Below are positions 22,610 through 34,800 of a stretch of 64,000 nucleotides of DNA, piece after piece. The DNA comes from Plasmopara viticola. Taxonomy: Eukaryota; Oomycota; Peronosporomycetes; Peronosporales; Peronosporaceae. Numbering within the stretch: the stretch's first letter is position 1; each line of letters opens with the position of its first letter. Under the pieces are notes generated by a model, which saw only the letters and a program-made list of their open reading frames with translations, did no database searches and had not been told where the DNA came from. The DNA is taken from positions 712,770-776,769 of the forward strand of contig MBPM02000034.1 in the NCBI GenBank assembly GCA_001695595.3, written 5' to 3'. A program made the position numbers and the translations under genes.

Positions 22610-24328
22610 ATGGAGGCACAGGCGCTGAAGGACAAGATTGTAGCCACTGGCAACACCATTCGCGAGCTAAAGTCGGCGAAAGATGCGAAGAATGTCGAGA
22701 GTATTGCGGTTAAAGTACAGGAGCTATTGGCGCTCAAGGCCGCGTATAAAACGCTGACAGGAATCAACTACGCACCGCCGCGGTCAACTAAGAAACAGGA
22801 GAACACCGCTTCATCTCCTGCTTCCAACGACAGAGAAGCTGGCACGGAAGTTGCTTCATCTCTCGCTTCCAAAAATGGTGAAGCCCCTATCAAATCGAAA
22901 AGCCAGATCAAAAAGGAGAAAAAGATGGCCGAGCAGGCGGCTAAAAAGGCCACTCTCGGCGGCGGTAATGCCGGCAAAGAGAAGCGAAAGCCGACTAAGC
23001 CTAGTGAAAGCGCCAAACCCGCCGAGAGCGCAGCAGTTCCCTCCGATGTTGAGTTGCTTTTACGCCAGTCTACGTTTCAGCATCAAATACTAAGCTCAGG
23101 TGCGGCCAGCAACGCTCAAATCGTGACTCCGTGGGATGTCGAAGCAGAGGATGGCGTGGACTACGACAAGCTCGTGGAGCAGTTTGGTAGCACTAAGATC
23201 CCACCCGAGATGGTGGAAAAGATGGAAAGACTGACGGGCCACAGAGCTCACCGATACTTGCGTCGTGGGTATTTCTTCTCGCACCGAGACTTGGACGTGA
23301 TTTTAGATGCTTACGAAAAGGGCGAAAAGTTTTTCTTGTACACAGGCCGCGGCCCGTCTTCGGGTAGTTTGCATATGGGCCATCTGATTCCGTTTACTTT
23401 TACGGCCTGGCTGCAAAAGGTGTTTGATGTGCCTCTTGTTATTCAGCTTACAAATGACGAAAAGTTCCTGTTCAAAGATCAGACGCTCGAGGAGAGCGAG
23501 GTTATGGCTTGGGAGAACGCTAAGGATATTATCGCATGTGGCTTTGACGTCAAAAAGACCTTTATTTTCGCCAACACTGACTACATTAAGGAGATGTATC
23601 CACAAATTCTCAAAGTTCAGAAGTGTGTTACGTATAATCAGGTGCGCGGCATCTTCGGCTTTACCGGATCTGACAATATTGGCAAGTCAGCATTCCCGGC
23701 TGTACAGGCCGTTCCTTCCTTCTCGGAGACATTTCCTGTGGTGCTTGGTGGACGCAAAGGATTGCGCTGTCTCATTCCTCATGCAATTGACCAAGATCCG
23801 TATTTTCGTATGACGCGCGATGTGGCGCCACGCATTGGCTACCTCAAGCCTGCCTCGATGCACTCCAAGTTTTTTCCAGCACTTCAGGGTAGCACGACCA
23901 AGATGAGCGCCAGCAAAGCCAACACCACAATTTACATCTCGGACTCGCCCGAAGACATTGCAAACAAGATCAAGAAATACGCCTTTAGGTGCGTTTTTCT
24001 CAGCCATTGTTTAACACTTGTGTCAATTTTAACTTGCTTGATGTCATTTTAAAGCGGGGGAGGTGAGAATAAGTCCGACCACGAGAAGTACGGCGCCAAC
24101 CTGGAAGCCGACATTCCATACCAGTACTTGTCCTTCATGCTTGAAGACGACGAAGAGTTGAAGCGCATTGGTTGTGAGTACGGTGCGGGCCGCATGATGT
24201 CCGGCGAGGTGAAGCAGAAGCTGATTGATGTCATGACAGAGTACACGCTCGACTTTCAGAAGCGCCGTGCGGCCATCACCGATGACCTGGTGTCCGAATT
24301 TATGGCGGTGCGCGCTTTAGAGTTTTAA
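22610..24328 (+). CDS. WARS: tryptophanyl-tRNA synthetase, cytosolic
   Basis: There are two exons (22610-23988, 24055-24328) with a 66-bp intron, giving 550 residues. The enzyme attaches tryptophan to tRNA-Trp. Residues 1 to about 55 form a WHEP helix-turn-helix ([19 protein letters not shown]), joined by a Lys/Ala/Ser-rich linker to the class I core. The HIGH-type motif is HMGH at 255-258 and the KMSKS-type motif is KMSAS at 431-435, as in eukaryotic cytosolic enzymes. The second exon supplies the conserved C-terminus ([32 protein letters not shown]). The ATG in ACGATGGAG was chosen over upstream non-ATG codons. The pair with ALA dehydratase is tandem but has no functional link. Confidence 0.95.
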
Positions 24329-24703
24329 TCACATTATCTGTCTGTTATTTGTGGCCAAGAAGTGCAAGCATTGCAATGGATACAAGTGCTGTCTTTGGTG
24401 CCTGCATCTTATATTTATAAGTAAGTAACCATTTAGTATTCTCGTAATGCAAACGCACTTCAAGGAGACAAGCGCAACGTTTGCGGCCGCTGACTCATTA
24501 CGAAATATGACCAAAAGCGCCATGCCTTTCCTTATATAGCAAAGCAGCCACTTTGTCTGGCCTCGCTACGCGGAAACTAGATGCCATATCGGGACACATA
24601 CATTCCACACTTAGACTGGGTCATCCTTTACTTCCATTTACAAGATGGACAGGTTGCTCTCGATGACATCTCGGTCAGTTTATATGTTGTTGCATCCATT
24701 GCC
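24329..24703. other. convergent intergenic spacer
   Basis: This spacer lies between the 3' ends of the synthetase (plus) and the TRF4-like gene (minus). No gene or repeat is seen. Confidence 0.5.
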
Positions 24704-27249
24704 TCATGGAGTTGTGTTTTCTCCAATACACGTTGCAACGGGAGCTCCCGCTGCTAGATTCTGATACAATGCAAGCCAAGATTGTATCACCTGAAAATAG
24801 CACGTACGTCACGCGTCTAACGAACAAAGGAAAATGTAAACTTGTCGACTCACCTCGTGCATGCGAAAGCAGTTGCAAATGCTACGCCCAGACTTGATTG
24901 GATCCGCAACGTATGGAATCACAACCGAGCATTGCATCGGCACGATATTATCCGGTGAAAGCACAAAAAAATCTCTATTCAGCCAGCAGTGCACAAAAGC
25001 ATTATCTTTAAAGCAATCGCACAAATATTCGGACTGTCATAACAAACCCCTTGTTTTCAATGGAGATACCGAACCGACGGTAGTCGAATGTAATGTACGT
25101 TTCCAGAAAAAGCATGGCGAGACTACCGATACTTGTGTGCCACGTAACTCGCCCACCTCGCGAAAAGATGTAACACCATTTTGGTTTATCCACCGATAAT
25201 AACCTATTGAAACTCGAAGCAAAGACAGTTTCCTCCGAAATTCCAGACACAATTTCGCTCTCTGAGATACTTCTTCGGCGATTCCCACCTCGGATTTTCC
25301 CGCCACCATACGACCTCATGTGAGTATCGCCACACGCCTGCATCAGCAACCAAATACGTGAGAACGGTCGTGATTTATTAAATTAACCGACCCTCATACC
25401 TGCAAGAAGCGAATTACTAAAATCACTAAAACGTACGACGAGATACCACCCGTAAAAGCGCAATTTAAATCTGCCGTGCATTACAGTCAGCAGCTTGGAA
25501 AAACACGACAGGCAAGTCAATGCACCTACGTTTGGTGACGAGGTGGCTTTTTAGAATCAATACCAAAGGACGCAAGGCTGGCATCTCCAATTGCATCGAA
25601 TAAATAAGGTCTCGCGCGCCCAATCCAGTGTGACCAACCGAATGGCCACATGTAAGGTCGAGCAGCACATCTCGCTTTGTTTGGTCAAGTGAGTAGGTCA
25701 TTTTGAGAACAGGAATTTTGGCACTTCCAAGCAGCTCAATGGATTTCGTCCATGGTTGACGCTCAACTGCAGCCGCCAGTGCCTCTAAAATCACTAAAGA
25801 CCGCTCTTCTGCCAGCGAACGCGCAACTAGCACACAATCAATGTCACTTACCGGTAACGCAAGCTGCGTGTAGCTCGATCCATATATCTCAATGAAAGCA
25901 TCAGGCCACAGAGAGCATACTAGCTCTTGCAAAGAGGCAATGGCCTCTTGTTGAAGTTTTTTTATCGAGACCAAGGTAGCGTCAATGACATCGACATAGG
26001 CTTCCACTTGTCCACTAAGATTACTGTATCAGCACAAAAAACCACAAGGACAAACTGTCAATTTCAAAGCACTGAGCACACACAGGACGATAAAATGGAC
26101 CTGTAAAAATGTTCTTCTGCCAGGTAACGGGTGTATGACAAACCCACTGACTGTACCTGCTGCGCTGCGCCCCACCTCAAATGGCGGGGATAACATTGCT
26201 GCTCTTGAACTTGAGGTTGTTGCTGCGTACGTTGTGCACGTGTCTGATCAACGACTGGGCTGAACAAATAGTTGGAATCAAGGTAAAACTCGGGTGGCTC
26301 GCCACTTGCAGAGTTCAGCGATCCGCCGCTTCCTACACACTTGCGCGAGTGCGTACTCGTGGGCCGCTGGTGCGGTTGCGCTTGAAATGTCAAATTACAG
26401 TCCCGTCCAATAGTTTCGTGCTTGGTATGTCTATTGGCGTTGGTATATCCTTGCGCCTCGGTGGTGTTAAATGCAGCTGCTTCGTGGTGCTTCCGGTTAA
26501 GTTGCTCCACCTGAATTTGCTTCAAAGCAGCTTGTTCAAAGAAGAGCTTTTCAATACAATCAGGTTGAGTATTCCAATGATTTGCAAACAAAGATGCTCG
26601 TTCGCGTTTCGACGGTAAGCAAGACTGTCGCGCTGGATCACTTTTAGGCATTCTGCGGGACGATAAAGTTATAACAAGAATCTAAATGGTTAAGAAACAT
26701 GGTTTGCTCAGCAGGTAGCGTTTGCTACCTACCTCGCAAAAGCATGTGACAGTATCACTTACGAAGGATGATTTACGAGACGTGGTTGCTGCAAGTAGTT
26801 TTGATGTGTCTGTCGAGACATGGCGTAGCCGTCCGACCAAAGTGGGTTGCCGTAACTAAGAGTTCTGCAACAATTTAGACAATTAGTCATTAAATATCGT
26901 TCTAGCGAACATCGCAATAGCGTATTTACTCATAGTAATCAGGGTAGAAAGCTCGAAAATTGTGGGAATAGTGGCACTTGTCCCCGAAAGGGCAGCCGTA
27001 TCTCGACCCGAACTTACGGCAAGGCTGTTTAAGCTTCCGGGTCTTGTTGTAAGCGCTGTTACTCTGTCGATGACTACATGCACCAGGGCGGAAATGGTTA
27101 TGTTGGTCTTGATCGTTGGGTAAAAGACTTGACGCTCTCGGAGGTGGAGGCGGCAATCGGCGCTCAGACATGTGTGCATATTTGTTGGTATTCAAGTGAC
27201 TGTCGGTCGTCGTGTAGGCTCTTGCCAATGCAACTTGGCCCCGTTGCAT
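24704..27249 (-). CDS. CCCH zinc-finger TRF4-type nucleotidyltransferase (non-canonical poly(A)/uridylyl polymerase)
   Basis: The gene runs from ATG at 27249 to TGA at 24704. Exons inferred are 26930-27249, 26763-26864, 26101-26652, 26023-25530, 25470-25400, from 25337 to about 25040, about 25020-24854, and 24790-24704. Introns are 59-110 bp. Residues 77-96 form a CCCH finger (C77, C86, C92, H96, spacing 8-5-3). A Q/H-rich spacer follows. The catalytic core has GS at 373-374, D385 and D387 (SDIDCVL) and a third Asp at D447 (LLDLTC). It continues as LNCAFTGGISSYVLV and, in the PAP-associated part, FDYRRFGISI and a GRS..RMHEV block. The family adds A or U to RNA 3' ends. One frame offset near 25030 (between exons six and seven) is unresolved. 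Confidence 0.82.
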
Positions 27250-27755
27250 GAACCTTTTTCTTCTAAATCAGAAGCAGAGGTTAACGGTTCAATTGACTAA
27301 ATGAAAAGTGAGAGCAGATTACATCTTTGCCTTGCAGCTCTTTCTCGTTTAAAATTCTGAATAAAGTAGCGAAAGGTACTTTTGCAGGAGGAGGTATTCA
27401 GATTCAGTCTTCAAGTCACAGACGGAGACTGCGGGACGGGAAGGGACGTGGGGGAGTGTGGTGCCCGTTGACTTCGGGCTGAATTTCGAAAAGCTAACTA
27501 TGAATCAATGATACCGGTATTCGCGTAGTGTAATGGGGTGCCATATCTACCTCTTGCTGCCGGGATCGTGGTCCGCCATGTGAAACATTCATTAGGATAT
27601 AATGCTATGATAAACACTTTTAATCTCCCTAACAATACCGTCGTAGATAGAATTACCGGGCCAAATTGATGGATAAGGTTAGCGATCAGCACCACTGTAA
27701 AAGACGGTAGGAGCGCTTATAGTATTGAATTTGGGTTAGTGGTTGATTGACGAAA
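27250..27755. other. intergenic spacer between two minus-strand genes
   Basis: It holds the upstream region of the TRF4-like gene, with a G-rich stretch near 27385-27460, and the downstream region of the HhH gene. No coding signal is seen. Confidence 0.45.
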
Positions 27756-28563
27756 TTACAAGTTGCCGGCGCGGTACTCCTCAAGCTTTTCAAGCGTACC
27801 CGTCTCGAGAAACTCGTCGATCATGGCAGCTGATGCTTTGCCTACGCCTTTGAGCTTAAGTGCGTCTTTGCCGCACGTGAGATCGGACTCGCAATCACGG
27901 ATGGCTTTGGCCACCTTAGACCATGTGCCACCTTTAAATTTTTCGCCGCGCTTGAATTCGAAGCCTGAGAGCTCAGTAAAGGCATCGGCTAGCACCTGGT
28001 TGGCCTCGCACGTGGCTTTAACCTTCTTGCGAGGCTTTTTCTTGTCATTCTTGTCCTCGTCAATGTCCTCGTCGCTAGCGCTCTTGCGCTTGCGGCCGCT
28101 TTTCTTCTCTGTGGTTGCATTCGTCTTGCCAATTTTTTTTGGAGACGCCGACTTTACAACGCCAAACTTTTTAATCATTTCCTGCATTGCGCAAAGTGTC
28201 AGTATCATTATACACAGCAACAACCTCAAAATGTGAGGCGCACTTTGAGTGCTGCGTCGAGTTTAAATTCGTTCTGAACAACAATACAATACTCATGATT
28301 AATCAACAGCTGAAAATTAGTACAACTGTGATATGAGTGACTTGCGTACGTTCTCGCGCGTGGCATTGATCATTGTGCCTGCTTCGACGGCGGCATTTAT
28401 AGGATCCTGTAGACTTGCCAATAAATTTTATGCTCAAAAGGTGTGCAATTGATGTGTTCATTGAGCTAGCTGATGCACGCACTGTCGGGACCTTGACGCC
28501 TTCCTTGGCGCAAAGCGCTAGCAGCTCCTTGGCTGCTTTCTTGCTTGCTTCGCGACTTGACAT
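27756..28563 (-). CDS. PolX-type helix-hairpin-helix domain protein without polymerase domain
   Basis: There are three exons (28563-28483, 28406-28350, 28181-27756) with introns of 76 and 168 bp, all phase 0, giving 187 residues. Exon 1 begins MSSREASKKAAKELLALCAK. The middle is basic and nuclear-signal-like (KKSGRKRKSASDEDIDED, KKKPRKKVK). The last about 75 residues resemble the 8-kDa N-terminal domain of DNA polymerase beta: NQVLADAFTELSGFEFKRGE, then TCGKDALKLKGVGKASA (the helix-hairpin-helix) and IDEFLETGTLEKLEEYR. The palm and thumb of PolX are absent, so it probably binds DNA without synthesising it. Its ATG lies only about 40 bp from the stop of the next gene upstream. Confidence 0.8.
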
Positions 28564-28602
28564 GGCTATGGTTGGTTGTCACCAAATAATTAGACAAAAT
28601 AT

Positions 28603-28950
28603 TTATAAAAACAGTTGGATACCTAATTCGACAAAAAATCGCGCAACACTGGTCTTTTTGCAACCCAAGTTGACATCGGTGATGAACACTAGCTCGTAAT
28701 TCAGGTCGTTCAGATCGACAATACACGGAGCATCTCACTTTTCGATGGTATGCGTAAGTAGCAGACTGTAGAGCTAAAAGCGGTGAATCTAGTTGCGCAT
28801 ACTGGTGATCGTCTTCAGTATGACTTTTCTTGGCGTACAAAATAGTTTAACAATGTTCGAGAACGTTGTGTCGTTCCGAAACTCTGTTGCAATTTCGTCA
28901 CCCGGTAGTTGTTTTGAAGAAACGCTTGTCAGATTAACGCTTGGTGACAT
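28603..28950 (-). CDS. small hypothetical protein, two exons, 5' end uncertain
   Basis: Exon 1 ends LFCTPRKVILKTIT at a GTATGC donor (28802). Exon 2 (28733-28603) continues NAPCIVDLNDLNYELVF and ITDVNLGCKKTSVARFF to TAA; the intron is 69 bp. The join restores a smooth 92-residue reading frame. The first in-frame ATG is at 28950, but open, acidic sequence (SPDDKDDEDLDCTFC) extends upstream to about 29045 without an ATG, so an earlier exon may exist. I do not recognise the family. The tight spacing to the HhH gene on the same strand fits a compact gene island. Confidence 0.45.
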
Positions 28951-29045
28951 ACAGAATGTGCAATCAAGATCTTCATCGTCCTTGTCGTCAGGTGACTGAC
29001 GAATCAAGTCTTGTCGTGGGTCATAAGTAGAGTGCCGCAACAGAG

Positions 29046-31398
29046 TATCGTTTTAAATGTATTTTTCTGACCTAAGAGCTAAGAGCCATGCACAGAACGA
29101 GATGAGAAGTATTTGTTGGTGTTGGTGGACGCAGCGACACGTGCTCGGTGTAGATAGCAAAGAGGTACACACTAAATACCAGCCTTGGCAGCGAAAGTAA
29201 TGTCCACTTATAGGCGTCCATTGCCTTTTCTAATTGTTGCCGTCTTCATCACTTTCTTGCTGCGACCGAGCTGCAGTGCCTTCAACCGAAGTGTGATCCG
29301 TTAAGCTAATCCATTAGACTGTAATACAAGAATTGAGACGACTTCTATCTCGCGTTCGAAAGATAACTATCAGCCACTGACCATTTCGCGTTTACCGATT
29401 AAGAAGCGCCACTCTTTCACCTCAGCTTTTTCCGTCGCACTTGTGTCAATCCTAGCTCATGCAGCTGCTCACCGTTGACAGCTCAATATGTCGTGCTTTG
29501 AGCAGCAATTGGCCGTTTTCTGGCTGCCATCGTGGCAAAACAACTCGTGTCTTGGTGAAATCTAGCGTGCGACATTAAAATCTTAAAGGCAAAAGCTAGG
29601 TTTAACTGTGTAGGTTGCAATACCGCCGCGATCATCAAAAAGCCCCTGCAATTTTTCTCCGGTGACAGAGAGCTGGAAATGAGTGTCGATGCATTCCTTA
29701 ACAAACCAAGTCAACTCTCGGGGGTTGGTGGAAAGGTTCAGAAAAAGTCATCCCTTCCTTATTTCAAAATCAGTCACCGCGATAATTTCGCGGTCCACCT
29801 CGCTTACGTCTCCCGACGAAGTATCCCCGAGTCCATTGCCTTCGTCAAATTACGTCAATGTTCTTGACAAAGCTCAAGAAGTTACCAAGCACTTATTTAC
29901 AACTGTTGTTCCGTTTAAAGCAGAGAGACACACGAAGTGCGTAGCAGAGCTCAGAACTGAGGTTAAGTAGCTTCATTGCGTCAAATTTCATCTTGATTGT
30001 GACCTTGCCCTAAACGAACCTTGTCCAAAACACGGCGAGCACACATCGACGGGTCTAAACCACTTCTTTGATAAAATGATTGACATCTTCGTACCACTTA
30101 TCAGCTGTAGATCATATTATGTTGCATAAGGCTATACAATAAGTGGAAGGTACGAAACAATATTTGTCAACACTGGATTCTCGATGCTAGCAGTTGTTCT
30201 CCTGTTTGCAAATCTTGCATCGCACAAAGTGATGGTCAAGGCACCAATGCAATATGGGAGAAGAGAATAAGGCTCATAATTCCGTGAACCGCGGCGTTCT
30301 TTATTGTAGACTGGGTTAACCGCTCATTATCAATCCGGGCCTCACGCAGCCAACTACGTATGACTACTCGAGCTTTACAATCCTGTGCTGAGTCCGAATA
30401 CCACAGCGGTGCATTTATCAAGCATCTTTCGTGGTAGATCCCCATGCCCTAAAATTTGGAACATCTTCGTCCTCGGATATACAGCCTTCACAGTTTGGCT
30501 AGTGGATGTTGAATGCATCTCAGTCTCTTTCAAGTCAGCGATTCCTCGTATGATATATTTGCCTGGCGGTTGCTGAAGAAATTGAGCCATGGTCGAGCGA
30601 GCGCTTGATTCAGCAGCCTATCAAAAAATGACAAAAGTAATACGATTGACTGAGCAATTGGTCGAAGAGCGAAAATCCAGGGCGGCGTATGATCGCGGGT
30701 AAGCGTGGTTTGAAGGTGCGAGACGAGATAGAGCCGGATGAGAAAGTGCGAGGTAAAAGTAGAGCAAGGTAAGGAAAGGCGAGGCGAGGCGAGTCAAGGT
30801 GAGTCAGGCTTGACCACTTGCTGGCGACTTGTGCTTGTGCTTGTCGCTTGATTGGGTTATCGTGCTCAAAACCTCAGGCTAAGAGTGTCTGCCACATGAA
30901 CTTACTGTTCTCAACTGAAAAAAAACGTTTGGCCTCTTTTTACCATACAAATGAGCTAATCATCGCCTTCAAATAGATTTAATGAAGTCTTCTTCAAAGC
31001 CAACCGTATATAACTGCATATTTTTTCACAAATGCTTTCTAACGATGGAGTACTATCTGTGTGTAGAGCTTGTAAAGCATGAAGGGAGGGCTCACGTTTT
31101 CAAAAAGCACACACGTACGGTTCTGCAGACAAAAACGAGAATATTGAAAGTGACAATCAGCCTCGTATGTGAAGTACGAAAACTAGATCGAACAAGTTAG
31201 ACACTGCATGAAGGCCGATGACGAATTTGGACGCACAAAAATGATAGCTAATAAGTCCAAAAGCATAGTGACTACAAGCAAAGCAATTTTGGCATCATCG
31301 GGAATGGAATAGCATGTTCTATAGCGACGACATCATTACTAACGTAAGCGAAAGGAGGACGTACAAATGGCTGCAATAAGTCATCTGGGCGATTGCCC
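29046..31398. other. repeat-derived DNA with broken coding fragments
   Basis: On the minus strand about 29585-29830 reads continuously apart from one stop: EVDREIIAVTDFEIRKG, then LTWFVKECIDTHFQLS and GLFDDRGGIATYTVK. This is a coding remnant of unknown family. A GGCGAGGCGAG simple repeat lies at about 30775-30800. No intact gene is seen. Confidence 0.45.
30280..30590 (+). pseudogene. possible Ty1/copia integrase C-terminal remnant
   Basis: Plus-strand frames give MTTRALQS, then SPNTTAVHLSSIFRGRSPC, FVLGYTAFTVW and AIPRMIYLP. This order recalls the copia integrase tail (P-x-E-x-x-x-G-x-x-P, LRVFGCxAYV, xxxIFLGY). The frame changes between segments and no neighbouring copia domain is clear, so the family call is tentative. 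Confidence 0.3.
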
Positions 31399-31832
31399 TG
31401 GCAAAACGTACTCTGACTCTCTGATCGAAGTCGGCCGGACGAGGCCGTGGCGCGGGCGAGGTGTAGCCGTAGAAAAGGAGGAGTGTATGTTGCGTAAAGC
31501 AAATTAAGAAACGGTATTGGATGAAAAACTTTAACGACTTCTTTTCTTGCTACAGCCTAACAGGTGGCTCTCAGCCATCTACTGCTACCATTCCAAAAGC
31601 TATCCTTCTTCTTTATTTCATCTAGCTTTTCACACATCCTAGAACTTTTTTATCGAATAAGATCTTTTGGATCCCAATGATTTTGGGAATCTGGAACTGT
31701 CTTCTGGTCGAAAATTGTATAATCGCCTATACCTTTGGATAGTACTAATGCATACGTATTTTGAGAATAATTTGATTAATTTGCGTACAGGCCAAAACCG
31801 GCAAAACTTCCGGTGATGACACTTACGTCACA
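31399..31832 (-). repeat. 3' LTR of gypsy B
   Basis: This 434-bp block has TG at the low end and CGTCACA at the high end. It aligns collinearly with 3317-3749, including the GAAGTCGG block exactly 28 bases from the low end in both. The terminal 28 bases themselves are poorly conserved. Confidence 0.8.
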
Positions 31833-31849
31833 TGATTTTCCTTCAAGAA

Positions 31850-34800
31850 GACGACTTCTTTAAGAGATAGGGTTCGTCTTTCTGAGTTCACAGTAGAGGT
31901 CGATGAGTCCGAAAATCTGTTTCAGATCCTCCACAGGCTCCCAAATGGCTTCCTCCTTGGTTTCACTAAGCAATCAGACTTTAAACCGTAAGTTTCCCTT
32001 GTACTTTCGATGTCCAATTACGGCTTTAACGAGATGTCCCTCGGAGCTATCAACCAATGTGACCTAATTTATCTTTTGCCGACGCTTGATGCCCTTGCAA
32101 TACGACTTCAACATTAAAGTGTGAAACCCTGGGTGCAGCTTTGATCCCTTTGCATATCTTGACAGGAATCTCGCAAAACAAATTCACAATTGGGAATGGG
32201 CCAATATATCTTGGGGCGATTTTTTACTGTTGAGCAAAATCCTTATAATGGACATCTAAATTCTTGCCGTTCGAAAGCATCATATCTCCAACATGAAGGC
32301 TTGGACAAGTCTATTCTTGTCATAATAGTACATATGCACTCTTGCGCGCGACATTTTGTAAGGTTTCTTGGCGTAGTGAACCTCTTGTGCTGATTATTCC
32401 AAGCTATGAAATTGTATATCTGATGCCACATCATCCGGCATGAAGCGAACATGTTTTAGCTCAACTTTGAACGGTGACATTTCAGTTGTAGAGTGTACGC
32501 GTTGATTATAGGTTATCTCAGCCGAATACCGGATTGAGGACACAACGAAGGTAATTTTCAATAAACCGATTAATCCTTCCCGTTTGTCCATCCGTTTTCG
32601 GCCTAAAAGCCGAAGCCAAATTGTGTTGCGTTCCTATATAGCAGACGCAATTGCTTGCAATAGATTGGATGTGAACTTGGTGTCTCGGTCGGACACAATC
32701 TTTGGTTTACCATGGTCTTTGGTTTACCATGGTCTTTCGTATATTTCTTCATGAAGACTTTTGCAATTTCTGCAAACTCGTCTGTCGTCTTCGTAAAGAT
32801 GAACATGGCTCTTTTTGTCAAGCGATCGACAATTACCACGCCGGCATCGAAACTACTTTTGGCTTCCGGTAAAGACACGAATGTCGACATATCTGCTGCT
32901 TGGAACATTCAAGGACTGTCGTAATCCTGGCGGTTTGGTCGGCCTTGCTCTGTTGTGCGAGCCATTTCGCATGTGCCGACATAGCGCTGGATGTACATCG
33001 TCATTTTTGGCCAGTAGTTTCTTTAACGCACGACCAGATATGTCTTGTAAAATCCTGAATGGCGTGCCAATCCAGAATCATGGCTTTTATTTATTACGCG
33101 ATTTTTCAGATCCTCGTCGACTGGAATATACAGTCCCGGCGTCTCATCTTCGCCAATTTGTTGATACAGCCTACCATCCTGCAATAAGTACTTTGGCGCA
33201 TCATCTTGGTATTTCGGCTTCTTGATGAAGTACTGTGAATCTCTATATCGCGTATACATCGTCTTTGCATAGTAAGCAGCTGTGACCTTGTTGGTGTGAT
33301 TGTCGCTACGATCTCGCGGTCCTTAGTCACTTCCAGAATGACTTGCAAGCAAACTTAGACAAGTTTACTTTCAAATTCCGAATAACGTGACAGTGCATCA
33401 GCCACGGTGTTATTTACACCGGAAATCCACTTGAAGAAAAGGCTGAGATTCAGCAAGCTCATTAAATCATCGAGCTACTCTGAGATTTGTAGTCTTTTGC
33501 GTCAGGATCATCTCAATACTTTTGTGATCCGTTTCGACCGTAAATTATCGATCGAAATGACACACACGCCATACTCTAAGCGCATGCAAGATTGCAAGAA
33601 GCTCTTGCTCACGAACAGGGTTCTTCGACTCAGCTGGTTTCATATTCCGACCAGCAAAAGCAATTTAATGCTCTCCCTCGTTTTGAAGCAAGACTCCCCC
33701 TATCGCAATACTTGAGGCGTCCGATCGTAAAATGAATGCTTGAGAAAAGTTTAGAGTTCTCAAAACGGGTGAAAGGGTCAAGCGACGCTTGAGTATGAAA
33801 CAGCGTGGCTGATCGTCTGAAAGCTCAATCGCTTCTCGTGGACCTTATTCTAATACTGTCGTGGAGTGGTCCTGCAAATTGCGCAAAGTCGTTGCAAAAT
33901 CACGAGACAAAGACTGTAGTTCTTATGAAGCACTCCACTCTTAAGAACAGGCCATTCTGCGATGATCTTACTTTTGTCGAGGTCTTTCCGGACGCCTTCT
34001 TGTCCGACAAAGTCTCCTACGCATGGAATCTCATCCACGCAAAGTTGGCAATTTGACAACTCGGTGTAAAATTGCTGTACTATAGACTGTTTGAGTATCC
34101 GGTCTGGAGTCGTTACGTGGTTTCCATCTTCACCTTGTGTAAACAAGTAGGTGTCGTTAAAGTAGATTCTCATCGCATCCCGTTAATCTCGAGAGACGTT
34201 TTGCAAAAGCCGGTTTAAAGTACCCCGACGTCCCCTCAGTCCCATGGGAGTGACTAGACATGCAAATAAAACATGTGGGGTCGAAAAAGGGATAAAAAGG
34301 ACATTTGATTCAGGCAAATTAACCTGGTAGTAACTTCAAAGTAGGTCCATGCACGAAAACCTATGACTTGCGGACATGGCGTCAAAGGTGTCTTCATTAC
34401 GCGGCATTAGTATCGCCAGCAAATTTGTCGTTAAAGAAAGCTGACGATAATCGTACACGATTTGCTAACCTACAGGCTTTTTGACAGAGAACGTAGGTGC
34501 CGAAAAACTAAGACGTACTAGGTCGAACAGTGCCTGCTTAAATAATCGTTTTGGTCCATTCTTGAATTCTTCTGCGCGTTTTGAGACTCTGGCGCCATCG
34601 TTTGACGATCTCTGTATGGTACCAGGCTTGAGCAGAATTTTGTGCTCATTTCCTTCTCGTACTGTAGGTGGCTCACTTGGAAGATCCGTGCAAACGACTG
34701 TGTTCGCATACTTGCGTAGCGTTTCACAGGCCGAATTCCCCTAAAGCAATTCCATCTTGATACTTGAAGCGCTCGGGGTTGACGACAAAGACAGCTTCAA

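Noticed and set aside
28793..28999. Plus-strand ORF with a hydrophobic, signal-peptide-like start
   Set aside because: Starts with TTG and lies antisense to the better-supported two-exon minus gene; no RXLR or other effector motif.
30700..30830. G/A-rich repeat as a regulatory element
   Set aside because: Looks like simple GGCGA-type sequence in repeat-derived DNA with no nearby gene.
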